The notes: generated from the sequence alone by a model not told the origin. Positions 10,740-22,973 are shown, counted from the stretch's first letter. The stretch: DNA of 64,000 nucleotides from Begonia masoniana (GCA_022432975.1 CM039503.1:42755869-42819868), one strand, 5' to 3'. Made by a program: numbers and translations.

Positions 10740-11145
10740 GTAGTCGTTCAAAGTATGGACGTCGTCCAGAGTAAGTGGATGAGTCATCGTCCAAAGTTAG
10801 GGGCGAGTCCAAAGCTGGAGACAATGAAGTCACGTGGACTGTGGACAATAAAATCACGTGGTCTGTGGACGTTAAGTTTAAGTAAGTCTATGGACGTTAG
10901 TCTGTGGACGATGAGTTTATGTAGCCCGTGGACAATGAAGTCACGTGGACTGGGGACGATGAAGTTACGTGGTCCGTGGACGAAAAGTCTAAGTAAGTCT
11001 GTGGACGATGAGTTTATGTAGCCCGTGGACAATGAAGTCACGTGGACTGGGGACGATGAAGTCACGTGGTCTGTGGACGAAAAGTCTAAGTAAGTCTGTG
11101 GACGATAAAGTTTAGTTAAGTGTTTCTGTAAGAAAGTCATCGTCC
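10740..11145 (+). repeat. GTGGACG / CACGTGGAC word array in the G1 LTR
   Basis: GTGGAC and close variants recur every 15-40 bp, often as TCACGTGGACTGTGG or TCACGTGGTCTGTGG, so the G-box core CACGTG is embedded several times. GTCCAAAG words occur at both ends. The open frames on both strands across it are by-products. The matching array in the 3' LTR is at about 24485-24890. Confidence 0.85.
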
Positions 11146-11598
11146 ACGTCCAAAGTATTCTGTCTTCTGTCTCTGTTGTCCATGCTGTATTCTGTTTCTG
11201 TTATCAATTCCTGTCTGTTATAACGTCGACTCCCACTGTACCATTCGTCCAAACCCGATAGAGAGAATCAGGTACCCCTACTGTTTAAATTGAAGATACC
11301 CACGAGGAAAAAGACTATTCCTTCAATGAAACCCAATAGGAAGAGTTGACTTTACTGTTCCTTTGACGAAACCTGAGACAAATTGTTATAGACGTTGACC
11401 GAAGCCTCTGTTTTATTATTTTATCACTGTTATACCAAGGTTTAATTTAATATGAGATTGTCCATATATGAATAGTCCTCTGCTGATTGGGGTTAAACCC
11501 CCTTATGCATGCACGATTAAATTACAGAATAAAAGTTTAAATTTCATGTGAATTTTAAGATTAGTATAAAGGTCAAATTTAGTGTCGGGAATGTTACA

Positions 11599-12688
11599 GT
11601 TATGGTATTAGAGCTCCCGGTTTTAAAACCGATTCTGTAGACTTCCCGACTGCGCAAGCCACTATACAGACATGCTTCTTCAATTGTAAGTACGTTTTTT
11701 TTATGTCCTGGATTTTGTTTCTTAGGATTATTATTTTAACCTTTATAGGAATTATACAATGGTCAGAGGTAGAGATGCCAGAGATAAAGCCCTAGATAAG
11801 CTAATAGATTTGCTGGACCGTCAGGCTCAGCATATGGACAGACAAGCCCAGCAAATAGAGAGATTAGTAAATCGTGCGGATCACAGAGCTTGAGATGTGG
11901 TATAGAGTGAGTGTTATAGTAATTGTGCGATAGATCAAAGTAGACATAGGAATTAGAAGGTAAAATGAATGGCAGAAGTTGGAAGCATTTAGATGAAAAC
12001 AAAATTCGGAGCATGTGATTTAGATTATTTGGTGAAGGGTACGAAGAGTGGTTTGAACTTAGTGATAGATGGGTTTAAGGATAAGTAAAGGAAATTAATT
12101 AGATTAAAAAGATAGGAGTTTAAGAATTTTAATTAAGAGCAGAGCAAGAGAGCCCATTAATATAGTTTTGGATGAAATGTGGTGTCGGAGGGTCCTGTCA
12201 GCAAGGGAACCAAGATCTTAAGATAGTTAAGACTTTAGCTCTCTGTTTGACTCATTAAGATCTTGAGATATTTCGCCAATATAGTTTGTGAAGTAAAGCT
12301 GCGATCCAGAAGGATGGCTGTAAGGAAACATTAACTTAGGAAAATCTTGAAGTTATTTTTGAGAATTGAGTATAGGAGATAAGTTTTAGTTGAGTTGATG
12401 AGCTAGAATAATTTAATTACGGATGATTAAGTGAACCAAAATATGTGAGAGTAGTGAACGCAGTTAGGAGGCTAAGATTGTACAACATGGAGATTTAAAG
12501 AGTTTTGGGTTAGAACCATAGAGATGGATCCCAAGAATAGTTAAGATAGAAGTTTTAAACAAGAACTTGAATTGTGCAGAGGGTTCTAAAGTGCAGAATA
12601 ATCATAAGATAAGAAATAAGGCGTTTAAGAATTGAAGTTATAAGTTAAGTCAAATTTTGATAACAAATTTTAATTAAGGTGGATGAAA
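11599..12688 (+). mobile_element. G1 internal region with gag start remnant
   Basis: After the priming site, an ATG at 11759 opens a 44-codon frame (to 11893) starting MVRGRDARDK with a glutamine-rich DRQAQHMDRQAQQ segment. This is the usual beginning of gag in chromovirus-like gypsy elements, as also seen in G3 and G4. It then stops. The remaining 800 bp are purine-rich with no gag core, zinc knuckle, protease or reverse transcriptase. I infer a deletion derivative or large-retrotransposon-derivative type element that depended on enzymes supplied by another element. Confidence 0.7.
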
Positions 12689-14285
12689 TGTAACACCCAG
12701 CTTTACGGGTTTTGGATCTTAGTAATATAAATAAGTTTTTTCTGTAATAATAGTAAATTAAGTCCGTTGTACGAACGAGAAGTTTTATTAAATCCCTAGA
12801 AATAAATCAAAATTATTGGTGAGATAAGGAAATTTGGAGAAACGGATCGGTGGATTAATTAACGAAATCAGAAGAAGATTAATAGAAAATTTACTAAGGG
12901 GCAAAACTGTCATTGGATAGGTTAAATTCTATTAAAAACCTAAAATCACGCCCTCTCTTCAACACTTAACGACTTCCATCTTTGAAATCACCCATCCGAG
13001 CTCTCTGGCGATTTTGGCTCCCAGTCGACGAGTGCCTAAAGCCGATGCCGATTCCTCCTCCAAGCTCCGTCGACCCTTCGCGTGTTCTTCCCAAAAACAC
13101 GATCCTAGGTAAGGTTCTATAGTTTTCGGATGTAAGTTGCCGGTTGTCACGGATTTAAACAGCTAGGGTTCGGTTGAGGTTTGGTCGGGTGCGTTAAAAA
13201 TGGTTAGGTTCACAAAAGATACAGTTGAAATGAAGATATTTATGGTCATGAAGAATAGTTAAGTAGAATTAATGAGGTTTTGTTTAGTTCGGAGTTTGAT
13301 TGATTAAGCTCGATTTTAATGCCAAGTGCTGTGAATTGGCTTAGGTAAACAAAGCACACGGACAACACTCGGTTTGCTAAGGACATCAGGTAAGTATTCG
13401 TGACTTGCTTGGCCGATTGGCCTACACCATAAAGATTGTCATTGATTGAGGATTTGGTGAGTTTATGGTCTAGGTGTAGATTGGATTGGTAGGTTAAGGT
13501 ATCTGTTATGCTAAAATGTTTTCTTAGGTTTTAATTACTGCTTATGCTTGTTTTATGTTTAATGCACCGTTCACAATCATGCATCATGTTTAAAATGAAA
13601 AAGCATGGAAAAAAGATTTATGCATACGTTTTCATGTAAGAAAGAACGAACTAAAGTAATGTATGTAAACGGTACTATGGGGCTAGAGGTTGGCATTCCC
13701 TGCTTGGAACAGAACAAAGGTTGTGTGTTTCAAGTGTGGCAAAAGTTGTCAACGGGGGCTCGAGTTTGGCATTCCCTGCTTGAAGGGAACAAAAATTGTC
13801 TGCTTCAGGTGGGGCAGAGGTTGTCTACTCGAAGTTGGCATACCCCGCTTGGAACAGAACAAAGGTTGTCTGTTTCAAGTGGGGCAAAGGTTGTCAACGG
13901 GGGTTAGAAGTTGACATTCCCTGCTTGAAGTGGAACAAAGGTTGTCTGCTTCAGGTGGGGCAGAGGTTGTCTACCCCTCCTATATGTAATGAAAGTATAT
14001 GAAGGAAATGAATGTACGAAAGAACAGTATGATTTTTATGAATTGCATAAGCACAATATGCATGTCTCATTTACGAAGCTTACTGAGCCTTTTAGCTCAT
14101 AGAATGTTTTTATGGTGTCGGTAATCTTGAGCAAGGTGAGAATTTGGTTCTTCCACCCGAGGAATGAGTTGATTAAAGAAGAATGTCGTGGGAGTGTGCT
14201 GTGCAGTCGGGGCAAATTTGACCTGTGGGAGCATAGGTTATATATTTTGAGGGTTATGGGTTTAAATGGGCTGATGGGTGATGAT
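12689..14285 (+). repeat. G1 3' LTR, left part (continues at 24228)
   Basis: It starts TGTAACACCC at 12689 and is continuous to the ATGAT (14281-14285) that is duplicated on the other side of Copia-1. It retains the roughly 1.05 kb missing from the 5' LTR. Together with 24228-25336 the full LTR is about 2.7 kb. Confidence 0.85.
13684..13979 (+). repeat. Four imperfect ~72-bp tandem units in the G1 LTR
   Basis: Each unit begins near GGCATTCCCTGCTTG, contains AACAAAGGTTGTCTG and ends with GTTGTCAACGGGGG or GTTGTCTAC. Alternate units are most alike, suggesting a dimer duplicated once. Two to three of the units survive in the deleted 5' LTR at about 10010-10190. The cysteine-rich frames across them are not genes. 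Confidence 0.8.
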
Positions 14286-15559
14286 TGTCGGATCGTGATT
14301 GTCTAAGAGGGGGAGTGAATTAGAAATTTCTTAATCTAATTGATTTTAGATATGCAAGTTTGGTTTATCTTTTCTTCTCACTTCTTTTGTAATATTGTAC
14401 TAGGATAGAAAATAATATTAAACAAATAAAAGTAGGAGTGAGAGAGAGAGATTGACACAAGTATTTTTACGTGGTTTGACCAAAACCTACCTACGTCCAC
14501 GCTTCAAGGTTTTCTCCTTGAAGATCCTTAACTTCTCCTCAACGAGAATTCCAGATCGAACTTCACGGGCGTCGACCTACAGCCTTACAACTCTGGATTG
14601 AACTTCACGGGCGTCAATCCACTGCCTTTAAGATTTTACAGATTTGAATAGTTGAGCACAAAAGTTACACTCTCTCAAAACAGAATCTCAAGTTTAAGAG
14701 TAGAGATGTGTAGGAAATTGCAGAGTATTACAAAGCTTTTTGCGTGTTAGGGTTCAGAGAGGATTTTTGCAAAAAGTTCTTCCCTCGAGCTACTATTCTT
14801 CCTTTTATACTCGCGTCTGTAATCTGCCTTGCGTCTGTAATCTGCTTTAAAAAATATTACCGTTGTGAGTAGTCCGTACGCAGAAAAATAGCCATTTGAA
14901 TTCTGGTGTCACTATCGCTCGCGGTCTTTAAAGTCTGGCATTGAGACTTTGGACAATTGAGCTTTGCTTCGGTTTGAATACTTTGGATGATGAAGCTGTG
15001 GACAAGTACTTTGGACAATGTGCTGTGGACAAGTACTTTGGACGACAGCGTTTCTCTTATAAATTGTGGACGACAACGTCTTTCTTTTAAGCGTGGACGA
15101 CAATGTCTTTCCTTTGAGCGTGGATGACTGCGTCTTCCCTTTGAACGTGGACGACAACGTCTTTCCTTTGAGCGTGGATAACTATGTCTTTCCTTTGAGC
15201 GTGGACGACTGCGTCTTTACTATTTTGTCTTGGCCGTTGACGATTGATTTTGACTGAAGTCAACTGACTTTCACGTGATACTTTGGACGATTGATTTCCA
15301 CAGACTACTTCGTTTGTTTCTGTTTTCTTTCACGTGGACGATTGATTCTACAAACTATTAACACTTACCCAAAATTGTTAGAAAACATAATACATTTTTG
15401 AAGGGCATTTCCAGATAAATACAATTTATATCATAATTCAATTATGCAGTCTATGTATTTCAAATTAATCATCAGTTCACCAATATCATGTTAATTATAA
15501 TAATCCAGATTAAACATAATCATAAAAAATATAGTTACTTAAACGCATTTAAACTAACA
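14286..15559 (-). repeat. Copia-1 3' LTR
   Basis: In plus orientation it starts TGTCGGATCGTG and ends CTAACA, 1274 bp. It contains an ACGTGGTTTGACC...CCTACGTCC segment and a GTGGACGAC array at about 14935-15370, in which 27-bp units with CTGCGTCTTTCC recur (about 15055-15225). It differs from its partner at 22974-24222 by scattered substitutions. Confidence 0.9.
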
Positions 15560-15921
15560 ATCTCCCCCTTTTTTATGACGATAAATATATATGATGATTA
15601 AGTATTTTCTCCCCCATAATAATCTCAAAATCATAAATAACTTCTCTAACTCCCTCATACTCTATGCATGCAACAAAAAAAAAATCATTCTTTATCATAC
15701 ACATATTTATCTCCCCTTTGACATTATCAAAAATACAGAAAGAAGAAATGACATTCAGCATAACAGAGATAACAAGCATAGTGTGAATAAAAGAAATATC
15801 ATAAAAAGAAAAAAGTCACAGTGTTAAAAAAAAATATGCTGAGTTCTCGGGAGAGGAAGAAGTATTCTATCCTATAAGATCCCTAATGGAGTAAGGAAAT
15901 CATCCTAAAGAGGTGGAAATC

Positions 15922-17876
15922 CTAGAAACGGCTAGAATAGAAATCCCTAGCAGAACGGAACAAATGCTCTTCTTCATCCTCATATGCATCTCCTGCAACT
16001 GCGGCAACCTCTGCATCCACCATGAGTGCATCAGTAGGAGGCACTATCTCATGGACAAGTGCAAGCATGACAGTATCAGCAGAGGCAGCATCAACAGCTG
16101 GAACAATGGCTATATCTGGAAGAGAAGCGAGCTGAGCAACAAACTGTGCAGACACTGGCTCGTCCTCACACAGAGCAATCTCTTCAGTAGCATCAGGCCC
16201 AACATCCTGAGCAACATCCAAAGGCTCAACACAGGAGGGAACAGCTGAAGCAGCTGGAGGAGCTGGTGCAGGTGTCTCACCACAGCTTTCCAAAGCACCT
16301 TCCCCATGAGGGGGCGCATGATCACTCCAAATCAGAAGGTCCCGGAGATCACTAAATTGAGTGAGGACCCTAGCAGATTCTCGCTGCATTTATGTCGTGA
16401 CTAGACTGGAATGAAATCGAATCGAAAAGATGACATCATCAATAACTTTGCTATTCTCGAGTTCAGCTTGAGCAATACGATGATTGACAGTAGCAATAGC
16501 TGAACTTTGATTGGATTCCATTTGATCAAGGCGTTTGAGCAGACCTTGATTTGCAGGCGTGAGGTGTTCAATTTGGGAAAGGACAAGGGCTGCAAATTGA
16601 CCATGATGGGTGAGATACAGGGATTGGAAAGAGTCAAGACCTGTCCCTAAGTTGGCAATGCTTGCCCTCAGAGATAGAAGGCCTCACTGGAGGAGTGGGG
16701 CGACTTGTAGTCCTAGGAGGAGCACGAATTGGCACTGGAGTTGGAGAGGGTGCACGGATTGGACTGTTTGGACGTGGGAGATTAGCTTGGACTAGAGGAG
16801 GGTCAAGATCACTTAAAGGTTCTTGAAGGGGAATTTGATCATGACCAAACTCTTCAGGAGCTTGAATGAGCAGAACTGGAGGTGGCAGAGGGGCAAGGAC
16901 AGGAAGACAAATGTCATTTGGAGAGCTATCTTTCTCTTCTTCTTCAATTAACAGGCACCTTGACACACCACGGCGACCAACTTTCTCAACCAACACACCT
17001 TGATCATCTCTTGTGATTCCCATTTGAGACAAGGTGGAGGAGGAAAAGAAATTAGACTTCTTTAGGGATAAGATCTGGTCAGAGGCTGGAAAGTGGACAC
17101 CACAACTAAGAAGAATCTTCATAATTAGAAGATTGTAATGCAGAGACTTGGACGGATTGCTGACTACTTGAAGCATCCGATTGAAAATAATGTAGCCAAC
17201 ATGAAATGGTTCAGCTTTGAAGAACTGTCCAAGAATGAAAAGATCCATTCCACTGACATGATCCCGATGACCTTCAACAGGTAGAATGCTAAAGTGAATC
17301 ATCTAGTGGAAGATCCTAGCCCTAAGATTTAAATCCTTACTCTTCAGCTTGAGGGGTGAGTTATTTGGATTCTTGGCAATTAAATTCATTAAATCCTTGC
17401 CTGCAGGTTTTTCAAGAAAAGAAGGAAGCTTTGCTGCTTCAAAATATCTCATGGATCCATTCAGAAACTCACATTGAAGGATGTCATCGAGTTTTTCTTG
17501 AGTAAGTTCAATATGTCTTCCATAGACATAACTTTTGAGGACTAAAGGACGCGTAGAATGTTCCAGATTGGCATAAAACATCCTAATTGGGGTTGCACAA
17601 TAATTGGGCACTAAATCGAATAGTCATTAACCCCATCCTCAGTAAAGGATCCTCAAGGTCTAAATCAGATAAATCTCTAAAGACAACTCCACGAGAGCGA
17701 ATAATAGGTCTAAATTCATACCTTTCATAGTACCTATTAAAAGCAGCTTGATTAATGAACTTTTGATTCGACCATTGAAGGGGAGGAAGAACGACGACAG
17801 ATTGGGTGTTTGTCGGTTGAGAAGTCTTTTGTTTTTTTCTCGCGAAGACTTGGGGAGCCCTAGATGAAGAAGCCAT
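15922..17876 (-). pseudogene. Copia-1 third ORF (envelope-like / plant transposon protein), broken
   Basis: Downstream of pol, minus-strand frames carry one split protein. The N terminus starts MASSSRAPQVF at 17876. A middle block around NLEHSTRPLVLKSYVYGRHI (near 17510-17570) and a block starting IHFSILPVEGHRDHVSGMDL (17300-17240) follow. Next come a proline-rich region (RAPSPTPVPIRAPPR near 16690-16750) and an acidic, alanine-rich tail ending at 15922. These blocks match the ORF usually annotated as envelope-like or putative plant transposon protein in Sirevirus-like elements. Its role is unknown. No signal peptide or clear membrane segment is visible. At least three frame changes or stops break it. 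Copia-2 carries a more open version. Confidence 0.75.
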
Positions 17877-18247
17877 AGATAATAATCTGAGCTTGAGAGA
17901 CAGAGTAGAAGGATTAGAGATCGGCACCGACGAACAGAGACGGAAAGGAGTCGCGGGGCGAAGGAAAGGGTTGAGAGGTGTTTGAGAGGGAAATTTGAAT
18001 CTTAGAATTTCTGTTCCCTTTCGAAAGAGTTTATAGACCATTAGGTGAACGTCCATCGTCAAAGTCCATTGACAACGTCCATTGTTAACGTCCACGGTCA
18101 ACGTCCATAGTGACCACGTTTTCACAAAGAAGGAAATTGTGGAGATCGTCCATTTTGACAACATTGTCAACGCCCATTGTGACAACGTTCATGTCTTCAT
18201 GGACAAATCTGCTCTATTGTTCAATATTCTCCAATAGAAAAAGAACC

Positions 18248-19953
18248 TCAGTTTTTCTCAATTCGAATGAGACCTAACCTTATTCTTATATTATTGAACG
18301 TCTTTTCATCCAAAGGCTTGGTAAAGATATCTGCTAATTGATCAGCAGAATTGATAAATTCTAATGTAATATCACCTTTTTGAACATGATCTCTAATAAA
18401 ATGATAACTAACCTCGATGTATTTTGTTATAGAATGTTGGATTGGATTCTTTGAAATGTTAATGGCACGGGTGTTGTCACACCGAATGAGAATGCTATCA
18501 TAGAAAAGATTATAATCTTCTAGAATTTGCTTCATCCAAAGCATTTGAGCACAACAACTACCAGCAGCTATATATTCACTCTCGGCAGTTAAAAGTGCTA
18601 TAGAATTCTGTTTCTTAGAATACCAGGACACAAGAGATTCACCAAGAAACTGACAAGTGTCACTTGTGCTTTTCCTATCTATCAGACTTCCAGCATAATC
18701 AGAATCTGAATATCCTATTAGATCAAAAGAAATACCCTTCGGGTACCATAAACCTAGGTCATATGTTCCACTTAAATATTTGAAAATTCTTTTGACAGTA
18801 GCTAAGTGAGATTCTTTAGAGGCAGGTTGAAATCTTGCATATAAGCACACACTAAATAGGATATCGGGCCTACTAGCTGTCAGATATAAAAGAGATCCAA
18901 TCATACCACGATATTTTTTAATATCAACACTTATTCCGTTTTCATCTTTATCCAATTTGGTTGTGGTACTCATGGGAGTTCTAGAGGACTTAGAGGAAAC
19001 TAATCCAAATATTTTTAGGAGGTCTTTGATGTATTTTTCTTGACAGAAGAAAATACTATCGGATTTTTGACTAATTTGAAATCCTAAGAAGAATTTTAAC
19101 TCCCCCATCATACTCATTTCAAACTCACTTTGCATAACAGTGGCAAACTCATTATAAAATGAAACATTTGTAGATCCGAATATGATGTCATTTACATAGA
19201 TTTGAACTAGGAGAATATCTTTGTCCTTTTGCATGGTAAACATGGTTGAATCAGTATTACCCTTTTTGAACTTCCTTTCCTCAAGAAAATTCTTCAACCT
19301 ATCATATCAAGCTCTAGGAGCCTGCTTAAGTCCGTATAGAGCTTTCCTAAGTTTGTATACATGGTCAGATTTTTCATAGTCTTCAAATCCTAAGGGTTTC
19401 TCTACATAAGCTTCTTCCATGATATACTCATTTAAAAACCACTCTTTACATCCATTTGAAAGAGTGTGAAGTTTTTGTAGCAAGCATAGGCTAAGAGTAT
19501 CCTAATAGATTCTAGTCTAGCTACGAGTGCAAAGGTTTCCTCAAAGTCTATTCCTTCTTCTTGGTTATAACCTTTGGCAACTAACCTAGCTTTGTTTCTA
19601 ATAACTATGTCATTTTCATCCATCTTGTTTTTAAATACCCATTTTGTTCCTATAATTGGATGATCAATTGGTTTTGGAACAAGTTCCCAAACATTGTTCC
19701 TTTCAAATTGGTTTAGCTCTTCCTGCATAGCCACAATCCAGTTTTCATCATGCTCTGCTTCCTCAAATTTTTTAGGTTCAACTTGTGAAATAAATGCCAC
19801 ATTGGCACAGAGATTTTTAAAAGAGGATCTAGTCTTCACTCCTAAGGAAAGATCACCTAAAACTTCATCTAAGAGATGATTTCTCACATATTTCCAATCT
19901 CTAGGCAGAGTAGCATCTTCATCCTTGATGGAGACAATTTTTAGAGAATTTTC
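18248..19953 (-). pseudogene. Copia-1 reverse transcriptase-RNase H, inactivated
   Basis: Two minus-strand frames (19887-19432 and 19297-18248) encode a copia reverse transcriptase and RNase H. Visible are [22 protein letters not shown], the first catalytic Asp in FQMDVKSGF, and the connection and RNase H motifs IGYSDSDYAG, LTAESEYIA and IRCDNT. The second catalytic motif reads IYVNDIIFG instead of YVDD: the first Asp is Asn (codon 19190-19192), a G-to-A type change. The two frames are separated by a stop (TGG to TGA near 19300) and a frame change. The enzyme would have copied element RNA into DNA and degraded the RNA strand. This copy cannot work. Confidence 0.9.
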
Positions 19954-21310
19954 TCATTGAAGGATTTTAGCAGATTTTTCTAAGGAAAGAGAATCCAGTT
20001 GCTTTTCTAAAGTAACATCCTCATCCACATTGATTGTGGGTTGATGGGTCTCATCAAAATTGACATTCACAGATTCTTCTACAGCTAGAGTCATTTTGTT
20101 GAAAACTCTATAGGCTTTACTAGAAAGTGAATAACCAAGAAAAATTTCAAGATCAGATTTGGAATCAAATTTCCCTAAGTTATCCTTAGTGTTAAGAATG
20201 AAGCATTTACAGCCGAAGGCTCTAAAGTACTTAACAGAAGGGGTTTTATCATTCCAAAGCTCATAAGAGGTTTTCTCAAGAATAAGTCTTATGGAGACCC
20301 TGTTTAACACATAACAAGCTGTGGAAACAGCTTCTGCCCAAAGATACTTAGGAAAAGAATTTTCATTGAGCATGGTCCGAGCCAGCTCTTGAAGAGACCT
20401 ATTTTTTCTCTTAACAACACCATTTTGCTGAGGGGTTCTAGGGGAGGAAAAATTGTCCTCAATTTCATATTTGAGACACAAGAGTTCAAATTTCTCATTT
20501 TCAAATTCTCCACCATGATCACTACAGATAGCAACAATGGTGAACTCCTTTTCATTTTGAACTCTTTTCGTAAAGTTAGAGAATGTATTAAAGGTCTCAT
20601 CCTTTGACTTCAGAAAGTATACCCAAGTGAATCTAGAGAAGTCATCGACAATGACATAGGCATAGAATTTTCCACCTAGACTGACTACATTAGAAGGATC
20701 GAAGAGATCGATGTGAAGAAGTTGTAGGGGCTTGGAGATAGAAATTGCATTCTTTGATGCAAAAGAATTTTTGATGTGTTTGCCCATTTGGTAAGCTTCA
20801 CAGACCTTATCCTTCTCAAAGGATACCTTGTGAATCCCTCTAACTAAATTATCCTTAGTAATCTTAGCTAAGGTATCCATACCTACATATCCTAATCTCC
20901 TATGCCAAGTCCAACTATCAACCAACAGATTCACAGCAAGACATTTTTCATCAATTTGTTCAAAGTTATCTAAATCAATAATATAAACATTTTCTTTTCT
21001 ATAACATTTGAACAAAAATTTGCTATTTGAGACATCATTTATTATACATGCATTTGACTTGAAAACTACTTTATAACCCTTATCACATAATTGACTGATA
21101 CTAAGTAAATTATGCTTTAACCCTTCTACTAACAGTACATTTTCTATAACAGGATTAGAGCTGTTACCTATGTTGCCAAAGCCAATAATTTTACCCCTTT
21201 GGTTTCCACCAAAAGTAACATTTCCTTTCTTCTTGTTGACAACAACAAATTTGGTTGAGTCTCCTGTCATATGCCTCGAGCATCCACTGTCGAGATACCA
21301 CTGATTTTTC
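19954..21310 (-). pseudogene. Copia-1 protease and integrase, inactivated
   Basis: The frame contains the copia protease site DSGCSRHMTGD (about 21265-21297), the GAG-pre-integrase region TWHRRLGYVGMDTL (near 20890-20930) and the integrase core with LLHIDLFDPSN, VDDFSRFTW, CSDHGGEFEN and PQQNGVVKRKNR. In the last motif the catalytic Glu of the DDE triad, normally VERKNR, is Lys (codon 20410-20412). The zinc-binding CxxC reads CEAYQ, so the second Cys is lost. Both changes are G-to-A type. The frame ends in a stop at 19954-19956. The native protein cut the polyprotein and inserted the DNA copy. This one is dead by at least two residue losses. Confidence 0.9.
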
Positions 21311-21408
21311 CCGAGAGAACAGTCAACCTGTAAAACAGAAGATCAAGTTGTCTTATTTGGTACCCAAATCTTTTGGGTCCTAGAGTTAGGTCGGGTTCCC
21401 TTACGAAC

Positions 21409-22899
21409 TTATTGCAATCCACTGCCAGGTTTAGTTTTTCCTAGTTTTTTAGGACATTCATAGGATTTATGTCCTGCTTCATTGCATGCATGACAGGTAG
21501 AAGATTTAACAAAGAAATTATTATATTCTTTCTTTTTACTAAACCAATCATATCCTAAACCAGCTTTATCAAATGTAACTCTCTGGCTACCTAATAGCAT
21601 ATTCAGGTTTTTGTTGCCATTAGTAAATTTCAGAACAATATTATTTAAGTTTTCATTTCTACTCTTGAGATTAACTATCTCCTTTTCATGCAAACTTAAC
21701 TCTTTAGCATGCTTCTCAATTAAGTCACAATTTTCCTTTTTCAACATTTTATATTTTAACTTAAGCATGCCAAATTGCTTAACTAAGTCATTAAAGGCAT
21801 CAATCATATCACCATCATTGTCAGCTTCACTATCACTAGAAGAAATGCTAACCTCATTATCGTGTGCCATGAAGCAGAGATTTGCTACTTCTTCATCTTC
21901 GGATGAAGTGTCACACTCACTGTCATCCCAAGTGGCCTTCATGGCTCTTTTCTTGAATTTCTTGGGGCCTTTTTTTGCTTGTGGACAGTTGGCCTTCATG
22001 TGACCAGGTTTGCCACACTCAAAACATGTGATTTCCTTTTCTTTTTGGGATTTCTCACCCTTTGGAAATCTTCTTCCTTGGATCCTCTTTCGTTGGAGGA
22101 ATTTGCTGAATCTCCTAGTGATGAGAGCTATATCCTCATCATCATCTTCCTCTCCTGATTCTTCCTGCTTGCTTGAAGAAGCTTTGAGTGCAATGTCCTT
22201 CTTTTTGCTGATTTCCTTATCCTTGAGATCTTCCTTCTCATTAACTCTCATTGTTATTCCATGCGTCATGAGAGAGCCAATGAGCTCTTCAAGCTTGAGA
22301 ACCTTGAGATCTCGAGTTTCTTGTATGGCAGTCACTTTCGGTTGCCAGGCTCTTGGTAGGCACCGAAGGATCTTTCTTACTAGTTCTTCACCTGAATAAA
22401 TCTTACCGAGCCCTTTTAAACCATGAGTAATATTAGTGAAACGAGTAAACATAGAACTAATTGATTCATCCTTTAACATGGTAAACAGTTCATACTCATA
22501 TACTAACATACTCATTTTACTTTCCTTTACTTGGTTTGTTCCCTCGTGTGTGATCTCTAGCAAGTGTCATATCTCTTGTGCACTATCACACCCTTGAACC
22601 CTATTAAACTTATCTCGATTCAGTGCACAATATAGGGTATTTATAGCGTTGGCATTTAAACTAAGTTTTCTCTTATCGGACTCTGTTAATTCATGAGAGT
22701 CCTTAGGAATACTAATTTCATTCTCAGTTTTCATGGCCTTGAAAGGGCTATTTTCAATTATATTCCAAATATCATAGTCCATGACTTGAACAAATATTCT
22801 CATTCTTACATTCCAGTATACATAATCACTGCCATAAAAAAATGGTGGCCTAGAAATGGACTGACCCTCTATGTGAGTGACGTTTGTGTTGAATGCCAT
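21409..22899 (-). pseudogene. Copia-1 gag with an in-frame TGA
   Basis: The ATG at 22899 opens a 110-codon frame (MAFNTNVTHIEGQSISRPPF) that stops at a TGA near 22564. The same frame continues for 384 codons to 21409. Visible are the UBN2-type gag domain (WNVRMRIFVQ, YEYELFTMLKDESI, RKILRCLPRAWQPKV), a basic linker, a CCHC knuckle CFECGKPGHMKANC (near 22000) and a second one CHACNEAGHKSYEC (near 21490). A DSEADNDGD acidic stretch lies between them. The TGA replaces an expected Trp in QEIWHLLE. Copia-2 has the same stop at the same codon. Gag would form the particle that packages element RNA. Confidence 0.88.
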
Positions 22900-22973
22900 T
22901 GTAAATATAAATATATCACAGAATATTTTTAAAATACAACTTAGACAATATTTGACCTTGCTTTGATACCAAT

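Larger units (their letters stand above)
9947..11598 (+). repeat. G1 5' LTR (1652 bp, internally deleted)
   Basis: It runs from TGTAACACCC to ATGTTACA. Compared with the 3' LTR it lacks about 1.05 kb: position about 10008 joins sequence equivalent to about 12757 directly to sequence equivalent to about 13802. It contains two adjacent hairpins (10642-10664 and 10669-10701) and, just downstream, the CACGTGGAC-rich array. Confidence 0.85.

Noticed and set aside
10605..11140. Plus- and minus-strand frames in the GTGGACG array (also 24287-24961 and the Copia LTR arrays)
   Set aside because: Low-complexity readings of the repeat words (LWTMKSRG, STDHVTSSS) in LTRs.
13605..14002. Cysteine-rich small peptides (CFKCGKSCQRG, CFRWGRGC)
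   Set aside because: Frames through the 72-bp tandem units of the G1 LTR, without signal peptide or conservation between units.
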